Source: Myceligenerans indicum (GTDB taxonomy: Bacteria > Actinomycetota > Actinomycetes > Actinomycetales > Cellulomonadaceae). From it: a stretch of DNA of 47,061 nucleotides. Made by a program: the position numbers and the translations under genes. The stretch is from the NCBI RefSeq assembly GCF_016742955.1, contig NZ_JABBYC010000039.1, positions 1 through 47,061 on the forward strand. Reading direction: 5' to 3'. The notes under the pieces are model-generated. The model searched no databases, was not told the DNA's origin, and saw only the letters and a list, made by a program, of their open reading frames with translations. Of this stretch, positions 23,988 to 32,382 are shown piece after piece. Each line of letters starts with the position of its first letter. Position 1 is the stretch's first letter.

Positions 23988-24758
23988 ATGATCCGAATGT
24001 CCGTGGACGACGGCGTCGCCGAGGTGGTGCTCGACGCTCCTGGCCGGCTCAACGCGCTCGACGCGTCCGGACTCGGCGAGCTCGCCGACGCGCTCGCCGA
24101 GGCCGAGGCCGAGGGCGCGCGGGCACTGCTGCTGCGGGGTGAGGGCAAGGCGTTCTGCGCGGGCCGGGACATCGCGGGCGTCGACCCGGCGACCGACGAC
24201 GTCCTCGGATTCCTCGAGGGGCGGGTGGAGCCCGTGCTGCGCCGGATCGCGGGCTTCCCGGCGCCGACCTTCGCTGTCGGACACGGGGCCTGCCTGGGAG
24301 TCGGGCTCGGTCTGCTCATCGCGACCGACGTCGTCTACCTGTCCGACGACGCGAAGGTGGGGTCGCCCTTCGGCCGGCTCGGAGCGGTCCTCGACTCGGG
24401 CGGCCACTCGCTGTTCGTGGAGCGCCTGGGGGCGCACCGGGCCCTGGACCTGATCTACACGGGTGATCTGCTGACGGGTGCGGAGGCCGTACGGGCGGGG
24501 CTGTTCTCCCGCAGCTTCCCGGCCCATGAGGTGCTGGGCGCGACGCGGGCCGCGGCGCGGCGGGCGGCGTCCGGTCCTACGCGAGCCTTCGCGGTGAGCA
24601 AGGAGATCGTCGCCGGGATCCGGGACCGCAGGCTCGGGCTCTGGGCCGCGATCGGACGGGAGAACCAGGGGCAGGCCGCGCTGCGGGACACCGCCGACTA
24701 CATCGAGGGTTTCGCGGCGTTCCAGGAGAAGCGGAGGCCGGAGTTCCGCGGGGAGTGA
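23988..24758 (+). CDS. paaG: Crotonase-family isomerase, probably PaaG type
   Basis: A 256-residue crotonase-fold enzyme. The oxyanion-hole region is GKAFCAGRDIAG. The hydratase glutamates are absent: the first position reads GACLGVGLGLLIA. A DSGG motif (D136 in GAVLDSGGH) appears where PaaG-type 1,2-epoxyphenylacetyl-CoA isomerases carry their catalytic aspartate. The ATG at 23988 has GAGGAG 7 nt upstream. It is divergent from paaR and shares its operator, which supports a role in the same pathway. Confidence 0.78.
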   Translation: MIRMSVDDGVAEVVLDAPGRLNALDASGLGELADALAEAEAEGARALLLRGEGKAFCAGRDIAGVDPATDDVLGFLEGRVEPVLRRIAGFPAPTFAVGHGACLGVGLGLLIATDVVYLSDDAKVGSPFGRLGAVLDSGGHSLFVERLGAHRALDLIYTGDLLTGAEAVRAGLFSRSFPAHEVLGATRAAARRAASGPTRAFAVSKEIVAGIRDRRLGLWAAIGRENQGQAALRDTADYIEGFAAFQEKRRPEFRGE

Positions 24759-24790
24759 GTGCCGGATGACACAACGGCCGCGGCCCGGCC

Positions 24791-25627
24791 TCAGTCGACC
24801 CGGCGTCGGCGGCGGCGCAGGTGGCGCACCACGAAGAAGGCCGCGACGCCTATCGCCACCGCACCCACGACGGCGGCGACCGGGACCGGCTCGACCCGCG
24901 GCCGCAGCGCGACCGGCTTGCCGAAACGCAGCTCGCCCCAGCCCGACTCGGCCGCGAGCCGGCGCAGGTTGCGGTCCGGGTTCACCACGAACGCGTGCCC
25001 CACCGCGCCGAGCATCGGGGCGTCCGTGATCGAGTCGGAGTAGGCGAAACATTCCGCCAGGTCATAGCCCTCTCGAGCTGCGAGGTCGCGGATGCCGGCG
25101 GCCTTGTTCTCGCCGTAGTTGTAGAAGTCGATCTCGCCCGTGTAGTGGTTCTCCACCACCTCCATCCTGGTGGCGAGGACGTGATCGGCTCCGAGCGCGG
25201 CGGCGATCGGCTCGACCAGCTCGGCACCCGACGCCGAGACGACGACGACGTCCTGCCCGAGGGCGTGGTGATCCGCGATGAGCTCGACCGCTTCCGCGTA
25301 GACGTACGGATCGATGTGCTCGTGGACCGTCTCGGCGACGATCTCGCGGACCTTGCGGACGTCCCAGCCCTTCGCGAGCGCGCTGAGGTGGGCGCGCATC
25401 CGCTCGGTCTGGTCCTCGTCGGCGTTGCCCACGAGGAACAGGAAGTGCGCGTAGGCGCTGCGCAGCACGTCGGCACGGCTGATCAGGCCGCCGGCGATGA
25501 ACGGCTTCGAGAACGCCTGGGACGAACTCGTGGCGATGATCGTCTTGTCCAGGTCGAAGAACGCGGCGATGCGTCCGGTGGCGGGGTCTCGTCCCGGCCG
25601 TGCGGGAAAGGGTGCCTCGTCGGTCAC
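24791..25627 (-). CDS. HAD-IB family phosphatase (SerB-like) with C-terminal membrane anchor
   Basis: A 278-residue HAD hydrolase. Motif I is AFFDLDKTI (nucleophile and general acid Asp), motif II is VVVSASGAEL, and motif III/IV lies in CFAYSDSITDAPML. A hydrophobic helix near residues 250-270 (VPVAAVVGAVAIGVAAFFVV) ends in an Arg-rich tail, so it is probably tethered to the inner face of the membrane. The GTG start at 25627 is the only good one. It is divergent from ssd; the same pairing occurs in mycobacteria. The substrate is unknown. Confidence 0.9.
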   Translation of the reverse strand: MTDEAPFPARPGRDPATGRIAAFFDLDKTIIATSSSQAFSKPFIAGGLISRADVLRSAYAHFLFLVGNADEDQTERMRAHLSALAKGWDVRKVREIVAETVHEHIDPYVYAEAVELIADHHALGQDVVVVSASGAELVEPIAAALGADHVLATRMEVVENHYTGEIDFYNYGENKAAGIRDLAAREGYDLAECFAYSDSITDAPMLGAVGHAFVVNPDRNLRRLAAESGWGELRFGKPVALRPRVEPVPVAAVVGAVAIGVAAFFVVRHLRRRRRRVD

Positions 25628-25927
25628 TGTTCGAGCCTAGCGGGCCTGTCCGATCTGACCGATGTCCGCAGGCAGGTGGCCGGAGAATTTCACCCGTTCG
25701 CCACGGCCGCGGCCGGACGGTGTCCAGCTGCCCAGGCGGTTCGACGGACCGTCTCCGCAGCCGCACGGGCGTGCGACGCCGACCACAGCGGCGCAGTCCG
25801 CCCAGTTGTCGACAGGTCCTGCCTGACGGCCCTCCCCGGCGGATCCCCGCGAGGAAGGCTGGTTGACACGCGCCGGACACGGCGGCGCGGCGACGGCCGG
25901 GACCACCCGGCGGACAGGGGGACCGGC
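25628..25927. other. 300-bp divergent gap between the HAD and ssd genes
   Basis: No gene is supported. The tad operon promoter must lie here. TTGACA at 25863-25868 is a perfect -35, but no acceptable -10 follows at 16-18 bp. Confidence 0.4.
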
Positions 25928-26638
25928 ATGGGAAGCAGCGGGCGCGTGATCGCCGTGACCGGCGCGAGCGGTGGCGTGGGGGCCACGGTGGTCGCGGCCG
26001 CGGTGGCTCTCGGCATGACCGGGCGCGGCGACCGGACGGTCCTGGTCGACCTCGACACCGGCGGGGCCGGCATCGAGATGCTGCTGGGCATCGACGGTGC
26101 GCGAGGCGTGCGATGGCCGGAACTGTCCGCGGCCCGGGGCGAGGTCGACGGCGACACCCTGGCCGCAGCCCTGCCACCCTGGCGCGGAGTGCCGGTGGTG
26201 AGCGCGAGACGCCGGTCGGGGCCGCCGTCCGACGACGTCGTGCTGGACGTGTGCGCAGGGATCATACGATCGGGCCGGACAGCCGTGATCGACCTGCCGC
26301 GGCCCAGTTCCTGGTCGGGTGCGGCACGCGCACTGCTGCGTGGCTGCGATGTCGCCGTCCTGGTGAGCCCGCTGACCTTCCCTGGCGCCGCGGGCGCCGA
26401 GCTGGTGCGCGACCAGCTCGTCGCCGCCGGCGCCCGCGACGTGCGCATCGTGGTCCGCGGGCCCGCACCCGGCCAGGTCGACCCCCACGCACTGGGGGCG
26501 GCGCTCGGGCTGTCGGTGAACGGCATCCTGAGGCGTGACCGGTCGCTGCCCGGAGCCGTGGAACGCGGCGACGGGCCGCCCGCCGGGCGCCGGAAGGCCG
26601 TCGGCAGGCTCGCGGCAGACCTGGGCGCGGCACTGTGA
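25928..26638 (+). CDS. ssd: Septum-site-determining-protein (Ssd)/CpaE-like ATPase-fold protein
   Basis: A 236-residue protein of the MinD/ParA superfamily at the head of a Tad pilus operon. The P-loop region reads VTGASGGVGATVVAAAVAL, with alanine where the usual lysine of GKT/GAT-type loops would be. The following strand VLVDLDTGGAGIEMLLG keeps the switch aspartate. Members of this clade are linked to septum placement and, as CpaE, to localising the pilus machine. The ATG has GGGGGA upstream. It overlaps tadA by 4 nt (GTGA). ATP hydrolysis is doubtful given the P-loop. Confidence 0.88.
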   Translation: MGSSGRVIAVTGASGGVGATVVAAAVALGMTGRGDRTVLVDLDTGGAGIEMLLGIDGARGVRWPELSAARGEVDGDTLAAALPPWRGVPVVSARRRSGPPSDDVVLDVCAGIIRSGRTAVIDLPRPSSWSGAARALLRGCDVAVLVSPLTFPGAAGAELVRDQLVAAGARDVRIVVRGPAPGQVDPHALGAALGLSVNGILRRDRSLPGAVERGDGPPAGRRKAVGRLAADLGAAL

Positions 26639-27795
26639 CCGCCGGCGTCCTCGATCCCGCGCTGCTGGACGACGTGCGGGCGCGCATGGCACGGGGCGGA
26701 GTGGGCTCGGCCGCCGCGGTGCGGGAGGCCGTACGCGACAGCGGGCGCGTGCTGGGCTCCAGCGCGCTCGAGGCACTCGGCCGCGCCGCACGCGCGGAAC
26801 TGCTGGGTGCGGGCCCGTTGCAGGACCTGCTCGAGGAGGAGGACGTCACGGACGTCCTGGTCAACGGACCCGACGACGTCTGGATGGATCGCGGACGAGG
26901 GCTCGAACGCGTCGCCGTCGCGCTGGGGACCACCGCGGACGTGAGGGCACTCGCCGTCCGCCTGGCCGCGATCGGCGGACAGCGTCTCGACGACGCGCAG
27001 CCCAGCGTCGACGCCCGGCTGCCGGACGGGACCCGGCTGCACGCCGTCCTCGAACCCCTCGCACCGGCAGGTGCCGCCATCTCGCTCCGTGTGCTGAGGT
27101 CGCGAGCGTTCTCCCCGGACGAGCTGGTGGCGTCCGGCACGCTGCCGACCGAGTGGACGAAGCTGCTCGGCACGCTTGTCGAGCGGCGGGCGAACATTCT
27201 GGTCAGCGGAGGTACCGGAAGCGGGAAGACCACCCTGCTCACGGCACTGCTGTCCCTGGCCGGTCCCGCCGAGCGGATCGTGACCGTGGAAGAGGCCCGC
27301 GAGCTCACACCACACCACCCCCACGTGATGCCGCTGGTCACGCGCCGCGCAAACGTCGAGGGAGCGGGTGGCGTCACCCTCGCCGACCTGGTCCGTGACG
27401 CCCTGCGCATGCGCCCCGACCGGATCGTGCTCGGCGAGTGCCGCGGAGCCGAGGTCCGCGAGGTGCTCATGGCGATGAACACCGGGCACGACGGCGGCCT
27501 CGCGACCCTGCACGCCAATGCCGTCGCCGTGGTGCCGGCCCGGCTGGAGGCGCTCGCGGCACTGGCGGGGATGACACGCGAGGCGGTCGCGGCGCAGGCG
27601 GCGGGGGCGCTCGACGTGGTGCTGCACCTGCGCCGTGAGCGCGGGCGACGGTACCTCGCGGAGATCGGGGTGGTGAGCCGGGACGGACGGGGTGAGCTCG
27701 GGGTGCGGCGAGCCGCGTGCTGGGACGGGCGAGGCGCACCCGAGGTGGATCCGTCCGCGTGGCGCGAGCTGACCGAGCGGATCGGGCCGTGGTGA
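26635..27795 (+). CDS. tadA: Tad pilus secretion ATPase TadA/CpaF
   Basis: A 386-residue type II/IV secretion ATPase that powers pilus assembly at the cytoplasmic membrane. The N-terminal domain has the LLEEEDVTDVLVNGPDDVWMDR block. The Walker A is SGGTGSGKTT, the Asp box lies at VTVEEARELTP, Walker B is DRIVLGECRGAE, and the His box is HDGGLATLHAN. It starts with GTG overlapping ssd and ends overlapping tadBC, so three genes are translationally linked. Confidence 0.95.
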   Translation: MTAGVLDPALLDDVRARMARGGVGSAAAVREAVRDSGRVLGSSALEALGRAARAELLGAGPLQDLLEEEDVTDVLVNGPDDVWMDRGRGLERVAVALGTTADVRALAVRLAAIGGQRLDDAQPSVDARLPDGTRLHAVLEPLAPAGAAISLRVLRSRAFSPDELVASGTLPTEWTKLLGTLVERRANILVSGGTGSGKTTLLTALLSLAGPAERIVTVEEARELTPHHPHVMPLVTRRANVEGAGGVTLADLVRDALRMRPDRIVLGECRGAEVREVLMAMNTGHDGGLATLHANAVAVVPARLEALAALAGMTREAVAAQAAGALDVVLHLRRERGRRYLAEIGVVSRDGRGELGVRRAACWDGRGAPEVDPSAWRELTERIGPW

Positions 27796-28985
27796 GCGTC
27801 GCGGACGGCGCAGACGCAAGCTGTGCGGCCCTCGCCGTCGGCGTCCTGGTCGCGGCAGCGGTGCAGCTGGCGTTCGCGCCGGTGGGGCGCCGGGTGCGCG
27901 AGCTGGGGATCAGGACGAGGCACGACGCCGGACGGGCCGGTGGCCCGGCGGCGGGCGCTCGGCATGCGGTGTCAGGCGGTGCGGCCGGTTCCCTCACGCC
28001 GGTGTCCGACCGGGCTGCCGGGGGCGAGGCGCACACCGGCCGGTCGCCGCGTGGGCGCGACGCCGCTCCCCTGCGCGTGACCGTGCTGCAGGTGGTGGCA
28101 CTGCTGCGTGCGGGCGCCATGCCCGGGACGGCGTGGACCAGGTCGGCCGGGGTGCCGGTGGATCTCGCCGGTGTTCCGGACGCCGATGCCCTCGGCCGCC
28201 TGCTCGGGCAGCGGAACGCGCGGGCGGTCGTGGCCGCGACCCGACTCGCGCTCGACGTCGGAGCCCCGCTGGGTCGTGTGCTGGAGTCGGTCGCGGACTC
28301 GCTCGTGCGGGACGCGGAGGCCCGTGCGGAGCGCGACGCGGCCGTCGCCGGGCCTCGGGCCACCGCGCGCGTCATCCTGTGGCTACCGGTCGCCGGCGCA
28401 GGGCTCGGCGGGCTGCTGGGCGCCGACCCGGTCGCGGTGGCCACGGATGGCGGCGTCGGGACCGCGGCGGCGGTGCTGGGCGTGGTGCTCCTGCTGGCCG
28501 GATGGTTCTGGTCCGCGCGCCTGGTGGCGTCGGCGAGGGGGCGTCCGCGCGACGGCGGAACCGATGTGCAGGTGCTGCTCGAGCTGCTGGCGGCTGCCCT
28601 CGCAGCGGGCTCCGGGGTGCCACGGGCCCTGGACGCGGTCGGACGCGCGTCCGGAGGGACCGACGGTGCGGCGCTCCGCGGTGCCGGTGACGCCCTGGTG
28701 CTCGGCGCGGGGTGGGAGCAGGCCTGGGCAGGGACGCCGGATCGGCTCGCAGCGGTGCGAGGAGCGCTGCGGGGCGCGTGGATCGACGGCGCGGCGCCCG
28801 GGGAGGCGCTGCGCGCCGCGGGACAGGAGGTACGCCGGGCGCGGAGTGCTGCGGCGCGCACGGCTGCCGCACGGCTCGCCGTACGCCTCGTGCTTCCTCT
28901 CGGGTGCTGCTACCTGCCCGCGTTCGTCCTGGTCGGACTGGTGCCGGTGTTGTTCAGCCTGGGAATCGGCCTGCTCGGCCCCTGA
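27792..28985 (+). CDS. Fused TadB-TadC-type pilus platform protein
   Basis: A 397-residue integral membrane platform protein. Two T2SSF-like halves are visible. The first, at about 95-210, reads VTVLQVVALLRAGAMPGTAW and later ATRLALDVGAPLGRVLESVAD. The second, at about 258-365, repeats the pattern as DVQVLLELLAAALAAGSGVP and GEALRAAGQEVRRARSAA. Hydrophobic helices lie at about 10-30, 193-240 and at the C-terminus. In mycobacteria these are two genes. Residues 40-92 form a Gly/Ala/Arg-rich linker. The GTG at 27792 overlaps the tadA stop (GTGA); a GTG one codon earlier is possible. Confidence 0.85.
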   Translation: MSVADGADASCAALAVGVLVAAAVQLAFAPVGRRVRELGIRTRHDAGRAGGPAAGARHAVSGGAAGSLTPVSDRAAGGEAHTGRSPRGRDAAPLRVTVLQVVALLRAGAMPGTAWTRSAGVPVDLAGVPDADALGRLLGQRNARAVVAATRLALDVGAPLGRVLESVADSLVRDAEARAERDAAVAGPRATARVILWLPVAGAGLGGLLGADPVAVATDGGVGTAAAVLGVVLLLAGWFWSARLVASARGRPRDGGTDVQVLLELLAAALAAGSGVPRALDAVGRASGGTDGAALRGAGDALVLGAGWEQAWAGTPDRLAAVRGALRGAWIDGAAPGEALRAAGQEVRRARSAAARTAAARLAVRLVLPLGCCYLPAFVLVGLVPVLFSLGIGLLGP

Positions 28986-29041
28986 GGGCGTACGGAGGAA
29001 TGTCCCGCCGCACCGTGCGGCGGGCGGACGAAGGAGGAGAG

Positions 29042-29260
29042 ATGACACACGCGAAGGCCACCACCGTGACCGCTTCTGGCGGGACCGCCGGGCGGAGGCG
29101 TCCGGGACGTGACCACGAGGCGGGGATGGCGACGGCCGAGTACGCGATCGCAACGCTGGGTGCCGCCGGCTTCGCGGGAATCCTGATGGTCGTCCTCAAG
29201 GGCGGCGACGTGAAGTCGCTGCTCACGTCGCTGATCACGACGGCACTCTCAGCGGGCTGA
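29042..29260 (+). CDS. Flp-type major pilin (DUF4244)
   Basis: A 72-residue prepilin. A 28-residue basic leader ends at G28. The mature part starts MATAEYAIATLGAAGFAGIL, with Glu at +5 and Tyr at +6 as required for Flp processing and assembly. A single hydrophobic helix follows and a short SLITTALSAG tail closes the chain. The ATG has GGAGGAG 2-3 nt upstream. The prepilin peptidase that would cut it is not in this window. Confidence 0.92.
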   Translation: MTHAKATTVTASGGTAGRRRPGRDHEAGMATAEYAIATLGAAGFAGILMVVLKGGDVKSLLTSLITTALSAG

Positions 29261-29262
29261 GG

Positions 29263-29613
29263 ATGACCGCGAACCGGGATACGGAGCGTGGGGCCGTGAC
29301 GGCCGAGCTTGCCGTCGCGCTTCCCGCAGTGGTGCTGGTCCTGGTCGTGGTGCTCACGCTCGTGGCCGCGTCCGTGGCGCAGATGCGCGCCGTGGACGCG
29401 GCCCGGGCGGCGGCCAGAGCGATCGCGATCGGTGAACAGCGGTCGGCCGTGGCTCGGACCGTCGCACGCGTGGCCGGCGACGACGCGGAGCTGTCGACCG
29501 ACCGTGACGGCGCGTGGGTGCGCGTGACCGTGACGGAGCCGGTCGTGAGCGGGTGGCCGGCGGCAGGACCGCTGCGGGCGCGGGGTATCGCGACCGCGTG
29601 GGTGGAGCCATGA
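29263..29613 (+). CDS. tadE: TadE-like pseudopilin
   Basis: A 116-residue single-helix protein. The processing site is G10 followed by AVTAELAVALPAVVLVLVVV, with Glu at +5. The C-terminal ectodomain is small and beta-rich. It starts 2 nt after the pilin stop and ends overlapping the next gene (ATGA), so it is part of the pilus operon. It is probably a minor pilus or tip component. Confidence 0.9.
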   Translation: MTANRDTERGAVTAELAVALPAVVLVLVVVLTLVAASVAQMRAVDAARAAARAIAIGEQRSAVARTVARVAGDDAELSTDRDGAWVRVTVTEPVVSGWPAAGPLRARGIATAWVEP

Positions 29614-30440
29614 AACGGCGGACGGAGGAGCGCGGTGCCGGGACCGTGCTGGTGCTCGGGATCATCGGCGTGGTGCTGGTGCTCACGGGCGGGCTCGCCG
29701 CGCTCGGGGCCGCGCTGAACGGCCGGGGTGCGGCCCAGTCGGCCGCGGATCTCGGCGCCCTGGCGGGCGCGACCGCGCTGCGGAACGGTCTCGACGCCTG
29801 CGGGACGACGGCCGTGGCGGTCGCTCGCAACGGCGCGGAGTTGACCTCGTGCGGCGTCGTCGGTGCGGGCGTCGTGCGCGTGGAGGTCCGTCGCGAGGTG
29901 ACTCTCCCGGGCCAGTGGTCCTCCCGCGGTGCCGCGCACGCGGTCGCCCGTGCGGGCCCGCGGGCGCCGGACACCCTGGACGAGCTGGCCGGGCCGTTGA
30001 CGGCGGGGCGTGCCTCCGGGCCGGGTTCCGTGGCCCGGGGGTACCGGAACGGCCGGATCCCGGACCGGGCCCTGTGCGAGCTGTCGTTCGCCGCCGGTCA
30101 GCGCCTGCGGTGCGACGCGGCCGGTGCCTTCGAGCACCTGAACGGCGCCTATCGCGCGGCGTTCGGCCGAGACCTCGCGGTGCGCGACTCCTACCGGTCG
30201 TACGAGGAGCAGGTGGCGGTCGCGGCGAGCAGGGGCGCGCTCGCCGCTCCTCCCGGGACGTCGAACCACGGCTGGGGCCAGGCGGTCGACCTGGGAGGCG
30301 GGATCCAGTACTTCGGCTCGGCCGAGCACGGGTGGATGGCCGCGAACGCGCGGGCGTACGGCTGGACCCATCCGGCCTGGGCGGGAACGGGCGGCGTCAA
30401 GCCCGAGGCCTGGCACTGGGAGTACGGCACCGGGGGATGA
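29610..30440 (+). CDS. TadE/TadG-like pseudopilin fused to an M15 (VanY-type) peptidoglycan peptidase
   Basis: A 276-residue protein that ends the Tad operon. Residues 1-115 look like the short TadE-like protein usual at this place: a basic start, ERGAGTVLVLGIIGVVLVL as membrane helix at about 10-32, then AAQSAADLGALAGATALRNG. Residues about 150-276 are an M15 DD-carboxypeptidase/endopeptidase domain. It has the zinc motif SNHGWGQAVD (H220, D227) and EAWH (catalytic E266, zinc H269), and the block YRAAFGRDLAVRDSYRSYEEQ. All catalytic residues are present, so it should cleave peptide stems outside the membrane. The usual homologues stop near residue 115. No frameshift or internal stop is seen. 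Confidence 0.88.
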   Translation: MKRRTEERGAGTVLVLGIIGVVLVLTGGLAALGAALNGRGAAQSAADLGALAGATALRNGLDACGTTAVAVARNGAELTSCGVVGAGVVRVEVRREVTLPGQWSSRGAAHAVARAGPRAPDTLDELAGPLTAGRASGPGSVARGYRNGRIPDRALCELSFAAGQRLRCDAAGAFEHLNGAYRAAFGRDLAVRDSYRSYEEQVAVAASRGALAAPPGTSNHGWGQAVDLGGGIQYFGSAEHGWMAANARAYGWTHPAWAGTGGVKPEAWHWEYGTGG

Positions 30441-30459
30441 GACGGCCGGAGAAAAGGGC

Positions 30460-30501
30460 GTGACATGACACCACGACAGTTCGTAGTATCTCTGCTACGA
30501 A
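30460..30501 (+). promoter_or_regulatory. ABC operon promoter overlapped by an inverted-repeat operator
   Basis: -35 GTGACA (30460-30465) and -10 TAGTAT (30484-30489) are 18 bp apart. The perfect inverted repeat TTCGTAG-N8-CTACGAA (30480-30501) covers the -10 and the start point. The small XRE protein encoded at the end of the operon is the obvious candidate to bind it. Confidence 0.65.
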
Positions 30502-30517
30502 GAATATGGAGGGTGTG

Positions 30518-31519
30518 ATGGCTGAAGGACAGACATCGCCGGGGTCGGCGGACATGGCCATTGATGTCCGCGACCTGCGGATGCGCTATGGAACAAGGGA
30601 TGTGCTCACCGGCGTCTCGTTCACGGCGAGACGCGGTGAGGTGCTGGCGCTGCTCGGTCCCAACGGTGCGGGCAAGAGCACCACGATCGAGATCCTGGAG
30701 GGCTTCCGCACCCGATCCGCCGGGCAGGTCACGGTGCTCGGGCAGGACCCGGCGCGCGGTGACGAGGCCTGGCGGGCGCGGCTCGGCGTCGTGCTCCAGT
30801 CGTGGCGGGACCACGGCCGGTGGAGGGTGCGTGAGCTCCTGGGCTATCTGGCCCGGTTCTACGTGCCGTACTCGACCCCCGACGTCACGCGACCGTGGGA
30901 CATCGACGACCTTCTCGCCGTCGTCGGCCTCACGGAGCAGGCGAACCAGAAGGCCAAGAACCTCTCCGGGGGGCAGCGTCGCAGGCTGGACGTGGCGATC
31001 GGGATCGTTGGCCGGCCGGAGCTGGTCTTCCTGGACGAGCCGACGGCGGGCTTCGACCCGCATGCGCGCCGCGAGTTCCACGACCTGGTGCACCGGCTGT
31101 CCGACTTCGAGAACACGACGGTCCTGCTGACCACGCACGATCTCGACGAGGCGGAGCGGCTCGCCGACAGGATCCTCATCCTCGACCAGGGCGCGATCGT
31201 CGCGAACGGATCGGCGGACGAGCTGGCGCGCCAGATGGCCACGTCCGCCGAGGTGCGCTGGACCGTGGACGGGCGCCGCCACGTCCATGCCGCCGAGCGG
31301 AACGATCCCACGGCGTTCGTCCGCGATCTGCTGGCGGCGGAGCCGGGCATCACCGAACTCGAGGTGCGACGCGCCAGCCTGGAGGACACGTACATGGCAC
31401 TCGTGCACAGCGCGGAGGCCGGCCGGGGCGCTGCCGGCAGCCGGGACGTCGCCGGCAGTCGCGGCGCCGCTGGGGGCCGGAGTGCCGCCAGGAACACGGA
31501 CAGTGAGGTGCACTCATGA
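30518..31519 (+). CDS. ABC exporter ATP-binding protein (DrrA-like)
   Basis: A 333-residue nucleotide-binding subunit. Walker A is LLGPNGAGKSTTIE, the signature is NLSGGQRRRLDVAIG, Walker B is ELVFLDEPTAGFDP, and the switch histidine is in LLTTHDLDEAERLAD. The C-terminal extension is typical of the drug/antibiotic exporter (DrrA) class and ends in a Gly/Ser/Arg-rich repeat-like tail. The ATG at 30518 follows GGAGG by 5 nt. It overlaps the permease by 4 nt. Confidence 0.94.
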   Translation: MAEGQTSPGSADMAIDVRDLRMRYGTRDVLTGVSFTARRGEVLALLGPNGAGKSTTIEILEGFRTRSAGQVTVLGQDPARGDEAWRARLGVVLQSWRDHGRWRVRELLGYLARFYVPYSTPDVTRPWDIDDLLAVVGLTEQANQKAKNLSGGQRRRLDVAIGIVGRPELVFLDEPTAGFDPHARREFHDLVHRLSDFENTTVLLTTHDLDEAERLADRILILDQGAIVANGSADELARQMATSAEVRWTVDGRRHVHAAERNDPTAFVRDLLAAEPGITELEVRRASLEDTYMALVHSAEAGRGAAGSRDVAGSRGAAGGRSAARNTDSEVHS

Positions 31520-32379
31520 CCACGACGACGAGCGAGGCCCGGCGGGTGGCGGTCCGCGCGGGTCTGGTACGCGGCCTGCTGGAGGCTCGGCAGTCCCTGC
31601 GGGAACCGGGGGACGTCCTGTGGTATTTCCTGATGCCCCTGGTGTTCGCGGTCGTGCTGATCTTCATGCGCGGCACCACGGTGCCGGGTACCGACTTCGC
31701 GCTCGGTGCCATGGTGCTGCCCAGCATCCTGGGTATGTCGATCGCGTTCGGCGGACTCACCGGTCCCGCGGGAATGATCGCGACGGAGCGTGAGGACGGC
31801 ACCCTCCTGCGGGCCAAGGCCACACCGAACGGGATGATCGGGTACCTGGTCGGCAAGACGATTCTGTTCGGTACGACGACGCTGATCAGCACGGCCCTGC
31901 TGGTCATTCCGGGCTTCACCGTGGCGGGCGACCTGCGTCTCGACGCCCGGACCTGGGCGATGCTGGCGGGGATCTTCGTGATGGGGCTCGTCACGACGGT
32001 GCCGGTCGGCGTGGCGCTCGGTTCCTTGTTCAAGAACGCTTCCCAGACGGGGCTCCTGCTGCTCGGTTCGATGGTGTTGATGGTTCCGTCCGGCATCTTC
32101 TACCCGATCACGGCCCTGCCGGCCTGGCTGCAGTGGATCGGGCAGGTGTTCCCGTACTACTGGCTCGGTCTGGGAGCCCGGTCGGCGATGCTGCCTGCGG
32201 AGATGGCTGCGGCGGAGATCGGCGGGTCGTGGCGCACCCTCGAGATGTTCGGCGTGCTGGGAGCCTGGGCCGTCGTAGGCTTCATCGTCGCGCCGGTCGT
32301 GTTGCGGCGGATGGCCCGGCGGGCGTCCGGCGCGGCGGTGGCAGAGGCGCGCGATCGCGTCATGGCACAGGGATGGTGA
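31516..32379 (+). CDS. ABC-2 type permease
   Basis: A 287-residue membrane partner of the upstream ATPase. Six hydrophobic helices are visible, starting with VLWYFLMPLVFAVVLIF. The ABC-2 features are the ATEREDGTLLRAKATP loop after helix 2 and the SGIFYPITALPAWLQWIGQVFPYYWL re-entrant segment near the end. Such pairs export drugs, lipids or peptides; the substrate here is unknown. It is followed 3 nt later by the XRE gene. Confidence 0.93.
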   Translation: MTTTTSEARRVAVRAGLVRGLLEARQSLREPGDVLWYFLMPLVFAVVLIFMRGTTVPGTDFALGAMVLPSILGMSIAFGGLTGPAGMIATEREDGTLLRAKATPNGMIGYLVGKTILFGTTTLISTALLVIPGFTVAGDLRLDARTWAMLAGIFVMGLVTTVPVGVALGSLFKNASQTGLLLLGSMVLMVPSGIFYPITALPAWLQWIGQVFPYYWLGLGARSAMLPAEMAAAEIGGSWRTLEMFGVLGAWAVVGFIVAPVVLRRMARRASGAAVAEARDRVMAQGW

Positions 32380-32382
32380 GCA

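Noticed and set aside
25863..25868. TTGACA as the tad operon -35
   Set aside because: No acceptable -10 at 16-18 bp; a single hexamer is not enough.
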